NCBI GenBank assembly: GCA_002354135.1
Contig: DEKZ01000474.1
Location: 1 to 8,064, forward strand
DNA: 8,064 nt
Direction: 5' to 3'
Origin: Massilia sp. UBA2709
Lineage (GTDB): Bacteria > Pseudomonadota > Gammaproteobacteria > Burkholderiales > Burkholderiaceae_D
Both the position numbers and the translations under genes were made by a program. The notes under the pieces are model-generated. The model ran no database searches and was not told the origin of the DNA. It saw only the letters and a list, made by a program, of their open reading frames with translations. Of this stretch, positions 5,203 to 8,064 are shown piece after piece (positions within the stretch are counted from its first letter, which is position 1; each line of letters begins with the position of its first letter).

Positions 5203-6555
5203 ATGACGACAATCACAAAGAATCCGGCCGCCGCCGGCCGCAGCACCGGCCAGGCCACGGCCGGCGAGCGCATTTCCGCCAAGCGCCTGCGCGCCATCTT
5301 CGTCGGCTCGTCCGGCAACCTGGTCGAGTGGTTCGACTTCTACTGCTATTCGGCCTTCGCGCTGTATTTTGCCAGTTCCTTCTTCCCGGCCCAGGACCCG
5401 ACCGCACAGATGATGTCCACGGCCGGCATCTTCGCCCTCGGCTTCTTCGTGCGCCCGATCGGCGGCATCCTGTTCGGCCGCCTGGCCGACCGGCGCGGCC
5501 GCAGGACGGCCCTGATGGCCTCGGTCCTCTTGATGTGCTTCGGCTCGCTCATCATCGCCTGCGCGCCGACCTACGCCACCGCCGGCATCCTCTCGCCCTG
5601 CCTGCTGCTGCTGGCGCGCCTGCTGCAAGGCCTGAGCCTGGGCGGCGAGTACGGCGCCAGCGCCACCTACCTGTCGGAGATGGCGGACTCGAAGCACCGC
5701 GGCTTCTACGCCAGCTTCCAGTACGTGACCCTGATCGGCGGCCAGCTGCTGGCGCTGCTACTCCTGCTGGTCCTGCAACACTTCCTGCTCTCCGACGAGC
5801 AGCTGCGTGCCTGGGGCTGGCGCATTCCCTTCTTCGTCGGCGCCACGCTCGCCGTGCTGGCCCTGACCATGCGCCACAACATGCCGGAAACCGATTCCTT
5901 CGAGGCCGCGCGCAAGAAGGCCAAGAAGATGGGCGGCCTGCAGCAACTGATGCAGCACCCGAAGGAGGTCATGCTGGTGATCGGCCTGACGATGGGCGGC
6001 ACGCTGGCCTTCTACGTCTACACCACCTACCTGCAGAAATTCCTGCGCCTGTCGGTCGGCCTCACCGATTCCCAGACCACCGCGGTCTCGGCGGCCTCGC
6101 TGCTGTTCGCCATGTGCCTGCAGCCGCTGTACGGCGCGCTGTCGGACCGCATCGGCCGCCGTCCGCTGCTGGTGGGCTTCGCGCTGCTCGGCACCCTGTT
6201 CACGGTGCCGCTGCTGACGGCGATCCGTAACGCCAGCGGCCCATGGGAAGCCTTTGCCCTGATCGCCTGCGCCTGGATCATCGTCTCCGGCTACACGTCG
6301 ATCAACGCCCTGGTCAAGGCCGAGCTGTTCCCGGCCACCATCCGCGCTACCGGCGTCGGGGTGCCCTATGCCTTCGCGGTCTCGGTGTTCGGCGGCACCG
6401 CCGAATACTTGGCCCTGTGGTTCAAGTCGGCCGGCATCGAGAGCGGCTTCTACTGGTATGCCACGGGCGTGATCGCCTGCACCCTGGCGGTCTGCTGGTT
6501 CATGCGCGATACCGCGGCGAACTCGCGGATCGACGCCGAAGCGCGCAACCAGTAG
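5203..6555 (+). CDS. kgtP: Alpha-ketoglutarate permease, MHS family (MFS)
   Basis: This 450-residue inner-membrane transporter is expected to import alpha-ketoglutarate with protons. It matches E. coli KgtP as I know it along its whole length, through SSGNLVEWFDFY (36-47), RPIGG (84-88), FGRLADRRGRR (91-101), the LLQGLSLGGEYG segment (140-151) and GFYASFQYVTLIGGQLLALL. Further matches are WGWRIPF, the second cytoplasmic MFS motif GALSDRIGRRP, KAELFPATIRATGVG and FGGTAEYLALW. Twelve hydrophobic spans are expected and the length is normal. The hydrophilic N-terminal tail of about 25 residues is somewhat Ala/Gly/Thr-rich. An in-frame GTG lies 11 codons upstream, but I chose the ATG because AGGAG lies 6 nt before it. 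The gene is divergent from the sensor kinase, with a perfect inverted repeat between them, so it is probably activated by the local two-component system. Proline/betaine or citrate MHS transporters are less likely given the KgtP-specific stretches. Confidence 0.94.
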   Translation: MTTITKNPAAAGRSTGQATAGERISAKRLRAIFVGSSGNLVEWFDFYCYSAFALYFASSFFPAQDPTAQMMSTAGIFALGFFVRPIGGILFGRLADRRGRRTALMASVLLMCFGSLIIACAPTYATAGILSPCLLLLARLLQGLSLGGEYGASATYLSEMADSKHRGFYASFQYVTLIGGQLLALLLLLVLQHFLLSDEQLRAWGWRIPFFVGATLAVLALTMRHNMPETDSFEAARKKAKKMGGLQQLMQHPKEVMLVIGLTMGGTLAFYVYTTYLQKFLRLSVGLTDSQTTAVSAASLLFAMCLQPLYGALSDRIGRRPLLVGFALLGTLFTVPLLTAIRNASGPWEAFALIACAWIIVSGYTSINALVKAELFPATIRATGVGVPYAFAVSVFGGTAEYLALWFKSAGIESGFYWYATGVIACTLAVCWFMRDTAANSRIDAEARNQ

Positions 6556-6583
6556 TCCCCGGGTAGGCCCGGCGGAAAGCGAC

Positions 6584-6610
6584 AGGCCGGCAGCGATGCC
6601 GGCCTTTTTT
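6584..6610 (+). terminator. Rho-independent terminator of kgtP
   Basis: A perfect 9-bp GC-rich stem, AGGCCGGCA (6584-6592) and TGCCGGCCT (6597-6605), closes a GCGA tetraloop and is followed by a T-run (6605-6610, then G and TTT). It lies 28 nt after the kgtP stop codon. This separates kgtP from the LysR gene, so they are independent transcription units. Confidence 0.93.
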
Positions 6611-6672
6611 GTTTCTGCGAACGCGCAGCCAGGCAACGCCGTGCGCCCATCCATATTGAATCGAATGGTGAA

Positions 6673-6688
6673 ATAATGCGCTTATAAT
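6673..6688 (+). promoter_or_regulatory. Consensus -10 box and small dyad upstream of the LysR gene
   Basis: TATAAT at 6683-6688 is a perfect -10 hexamer in an AT-rich island unlike the surrounding DNA, placing the transcript start about 20 nt before the ATG. No good -35 is present at 17 nt; TCGAAT (6661-6666, 16-nt spacing) is the nearest and poor. A short dyad ATAA-N5-TTAT (6673-6685) overlaps the -10 and could be a LysR-type autoregulatory site. Confidence 0.55.
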
Positions 6689-6715
6689 GCCGTTATTGTT
6701 CCTCTGGCCGAGAAA

Positions 6716-7612
6716 ATGGACCGCTTCCTCGAAATGAAAGTCTTCGCCGCCGTCGTCGATGCCGGCAGCTTCACGGCCGGGGCCGACGTGCTCGGCATGT
6801 CGAAGGCGGCCGTGTCGCGCCACGTGGCCGAGCTCGAGGAACGCCTGGGTGTGCGCCTGCTGCACCGGACCACGCGCCGGCTCTCGCCGACCACCGAAGG
6901 CGAGATCTTCCACGCGCGCTGCCGCGAGCTGCTGGGCAACCTCGACGAGGCCGAGGCCGAGATTTCCTCGCGGGTCGGCGAAGCGACGGGCCTGCTCAAG
7001 CTGAACGTGCCCGTGACCTTCGGCCTCATGCACCTGGCGCCACTGTGGCCGGCCTTCATGGCGCAACACCCCAGGCTGGCCCTCGACATCACCCTGTCCG
7101 ACCGCGTGGCCGACCTGGTGGAGGAGGGCTACGACGCCGCGGTGCGCATCGCCCAGCTCGGGCCGTCTTCCCTGATCAGCCGCAGGCTGGCCAGCACGCG
7201 GATGGTCGTGTGCGCCTCGCCGGACTACCTGGCGCGGCGCGGCGAACCGGTCCACCCGCAGGACCTCCTGCGCCATGACGTGATCTCCTACAGCCTATCC
7301 GCCAGCGGCGCGAACTGGAGCTTCAGCGGCCCGGACGGGGAGGTCACGGTGAAGGTCGCGCCGCGCGTGCGCACCAACAGCGGCGACACCTGCCGCGCGG
7401 CGGCCCTGCAGCACCAGGGCATCATCCTCCAGCCCACCTTCATCGTCGGCCAGGACCTGGCGCAGGGGACCCTGCGCGAGATCCTGCCGGGCTACCGCTC
7501 CGGCGAGCTCGGCATCCATGCGGTCTACCCGTCGCGCAAGTTCGTGTCGCCCAAGCTGCGCCTCCTGATCGATTTCCTGGTCGACGCCTTTGCCGATCCG
7601 CCCTGGGATTGA
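6716..7612 (+). CDS. LysR-family transcriptional regulator (CrgA/DmlR-like group)
   Basis: This 298-residue protein has the standard LysR length and order. The N-terminal winged helix-turn-helix covers about 1-60, with FAAVVDAGSFTAGADVLGMSKAAVSRHVAELEERLGVRLLHRTTRRLSPT as the classic core, then a linker helix. The effector-binding domain covers about 87-295, beginning LLKLNVPVTFGLMHLAPLWPAF. The VADLVEEGYDAAVRIAQL and YPSRKFVSPKLRLLIDFL segments are typical of the CrgA/DmlR-like subgroup. The effector cannot be inferred. The start ATG has only a weak GAG before it; the next Met at codon 7 has no better site. It is transcribed in the same direction as the dioxygenase gene 117 nt downstream, which it might control, although LysR targets are more often divergent. 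It is isolated from kgtP by a strong terminator. Confidence 0.93.
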   Translation: MDRFLEMKVFAAVVDAGSFTAGADVLGMSKAAVSRHVAELEERLGVRLLHRTTRRLSPTTEGEIFHARCRELLGNLDEAEAEISSRVGEATGLLKLNVPVTFGLMHLAPLWPAFMAQHPRLALDITLSDRVADLVEEGYDAAVRIAQLGPSSLISRRLASTRMVVCASPDYLARRGEPVHPQDLLRHDVISYSLSASGANWSFSGPDGEVTVKVAPRVRTNSGDTCRAAALQHQGIILQPTFIVGQDLAQGTLREILPGYRSGELGIHAVYPSRKFVSPKLRLLIDFLVDAFADPPWD

Positions 7613-7618
7613 ATCGAT

Positions 7619-7637
7619 TGTTCCACTTAGTGGAACA
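7619..7637. promoter_or_regulatory. 19-nt perfect palindrome after the LysR gene
   Basis: TGTTCCACT-T-AGTGGAACA has perfect 9-nt arms around one central base, starting 6 nt after the LysR stop codon. As RNA it could form an 8-bp hairpin with a 3-nt loop, but no T-tract follows, so an intrinsic terminator is doubtful. Odd-centred palindromes of this size are common operators for dimeric repressors. It lies about 45 nt upstream of the -10-like hexamer of the dioxygenase gene. Confidence 0.5.
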
Positions 7638-7650
7638 GTCTTGCCCATCT

Positions 7651-7673
7651 GGACGGCTTTATCGATGCCGTCC
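7651..7673. repeat. Inverted repeat GGACGGC-N9-GCCGTCC
   Basis: Two perfect 7-nt arms (7651-7657 and 7667-7673) surround TTTATCGAT, 13 nt after the preceding palindrome. It could be a hairpin in the LysR 3' region or an operator at the -35 position of the next gene. No T-run follows the right arm. Confidence 0.4.
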
Positions 7674-7686
7674 GCAAGAATATGAT
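7658..7686 (+). promoter_or_regulatory. Candidate promoter of the dioxygenase gene
   Basis: TATGAT (7681-7686) differs from the -10 consensus at one base. TTTATC (7658-7663) lies 17 nt upstream as a poor -35. This gives a leader of about 35 nt. The -35 falls inside the inverted repeat at 7651-7673, so that repeat could control access. Confidence 0.35.
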
Positions 7687-7729
7687 GTCTCCTGTTGGCG
7701 CGTTTGCGCTGCCTGCGACAGGACCCGAC

Positions 7730-8064
7730 ATGCAACCCTTGCCCACGATTTTCCTCTCCCACGGTTCGCCCATGCTGGCGATCCAGGACACGCCCGCGCG
7801 GCGCTTCCTGCAGGGCTTGAGCGCCTCGCTGCCGCGCCCGGAGGCGATCCTCATCGTCTCGGCGCACTGGGAAACGATGCGTGCGCCGGCGGTCAGCCTG
7901 GCCGCCCAGCCCGAAACCATCCACGATTTCGGCGGCTTCCCGCGCGCCCTCTTCGAGATCCGCTATCCGGCGCCCGGCGCGCCAGCAGCGGCCGGACGCG
8001 CCGCCGCCTTGCTCGAGGAAAGGGGCATCGCGGTCGGCCGCAGCGCGGAGCGCGGGCTCGATCA
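7730..8064 (+). CDS. ygiD: 4,5-DOPA dioxygenase extradiol / LigB-family dioxygenase, N-terminal part
   Basis: The first 111 codons of a family of about 260 residues are present; the gene runs off the right edge. The visible part carries the class III extradiol dioxygenase hallmarks. These are FLSHGSPM with His11, ILIVSAHWE with His46 (both metal ligands in YgiD/DODA proteins), and the IHDFGGFPRALFEIRYPAPG segment at 64-83 with His65. The known activity of the family is ring cleavage of L-DOPA and similar catechols using a non-haem metal; the natural bacterial substrate is often unclear. The start is the ATG preceded by AGGA at 6 nt, and it also places SHGSPM at the usual distance from the N-terminus. 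No signal peptide is present, so it is cytoplasmic. It lies downstream of, and co-directional with, the LysR gene but has its own candidate promoter. Confidence 0.88.
   Translation, partial: MQPLPTIFLSHGSPMLAIQDTPARRFLQGLSASLPRPEAILIVSAHWETMRAPAVSLAAQPETIHDFGGFPRALFEIRYPAPGAPAAAGRAAALLEERGIAVGRSAERGLD

Noticed and set aside
6558..6572. CCGGG-TAGG-CCCGG dyad just after the kgtP stop
   Set aside because: It has a short 5-bp stem without a T-tract; the stronger terminator 12 nt further on explains termination.

Overview
The window is GC-rich DNA (visibly about two-thirds G+C) with dense, short-spaced genes and codons strongly biased to G or C in third position. It looks like a chromosomal segment of a free-living Gram-negative bacterium. 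The outer-membrane porin, the lipoprotein, the MHS-family permease and the FixJ-type regulator fit a Betaproteobacterium, with Oxalobacteraceae (Massilia or a relative) as my best guess. That assignment is an impression from protein style, not a demonstrated match. No tRNA, rRNA, insertion sequence, CRISPR array or phage gene was seen.

Layout. (1) Positions 1-788, minus strand: a lipoprotein gene of unknown function, followed 6 nt later by the start of a second unknown gene that runs off the left edge. (2) Positions 789-1058: a 270-nt intergenic region holding the promoters of two divergent units. (3) Positions 1059-2276, plus strand: an outer-membrane beta-barrel porin. (4) Positions 2292-5017, minus strand: a two-component system. 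The DctB/DctS-like sensor kinase comes first and overlaps the FixJ/NarL-type response regulator by 4 nt (ATGA). The regulator converges on the porin with only 15 nt between the stop codons, which sit in a shared hairpin. (5) Positions 5018-5202: a divergent control region with a perfect 7-4-7 inverted repeat. (6) Positions 5203-6555, plus strand: kgtP, an alpha-ketoglutarate permease of the MHS family, closed by a strong intrinsic terminator. (7) Positions 6716-7612, plus strand: a LysR-type regulator behind a consensus -10 box. (8) Positions 7613-7729: two consecutive inverted repeats. (9) Position 7730 to the right edge: the first 111 codons of a 4,5-DOPA dioxygenase/LigB-family extradiol dioxygenase (ygiD-like).

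The most coherent system is positions 1059-6555, which reads as an alpha-ketoglutarate (or related dicarboxylate) acquisition module. The porin would admit the substrate through the outer membrane. The kinase would sense it in the periplasm through its DctB-like double-PAS region. The FixJ-type regulator would bind the inverted repeat between the kinase and permease genes, and KgtP would carry the substrate inward with protons. Two details stand out. An imperfect inverted repeat with the same 7-4-7 geometry and a shared core lies just upstream of the porin. The regulator's DNA-binding helix-turn-helix carries two extra residues compared with FixJ. The ligand, the operator role and the regulon membership are inferences. 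The gene identities of the kinase, regulator, kgtP, LysR and the dioxygenase are well supported.
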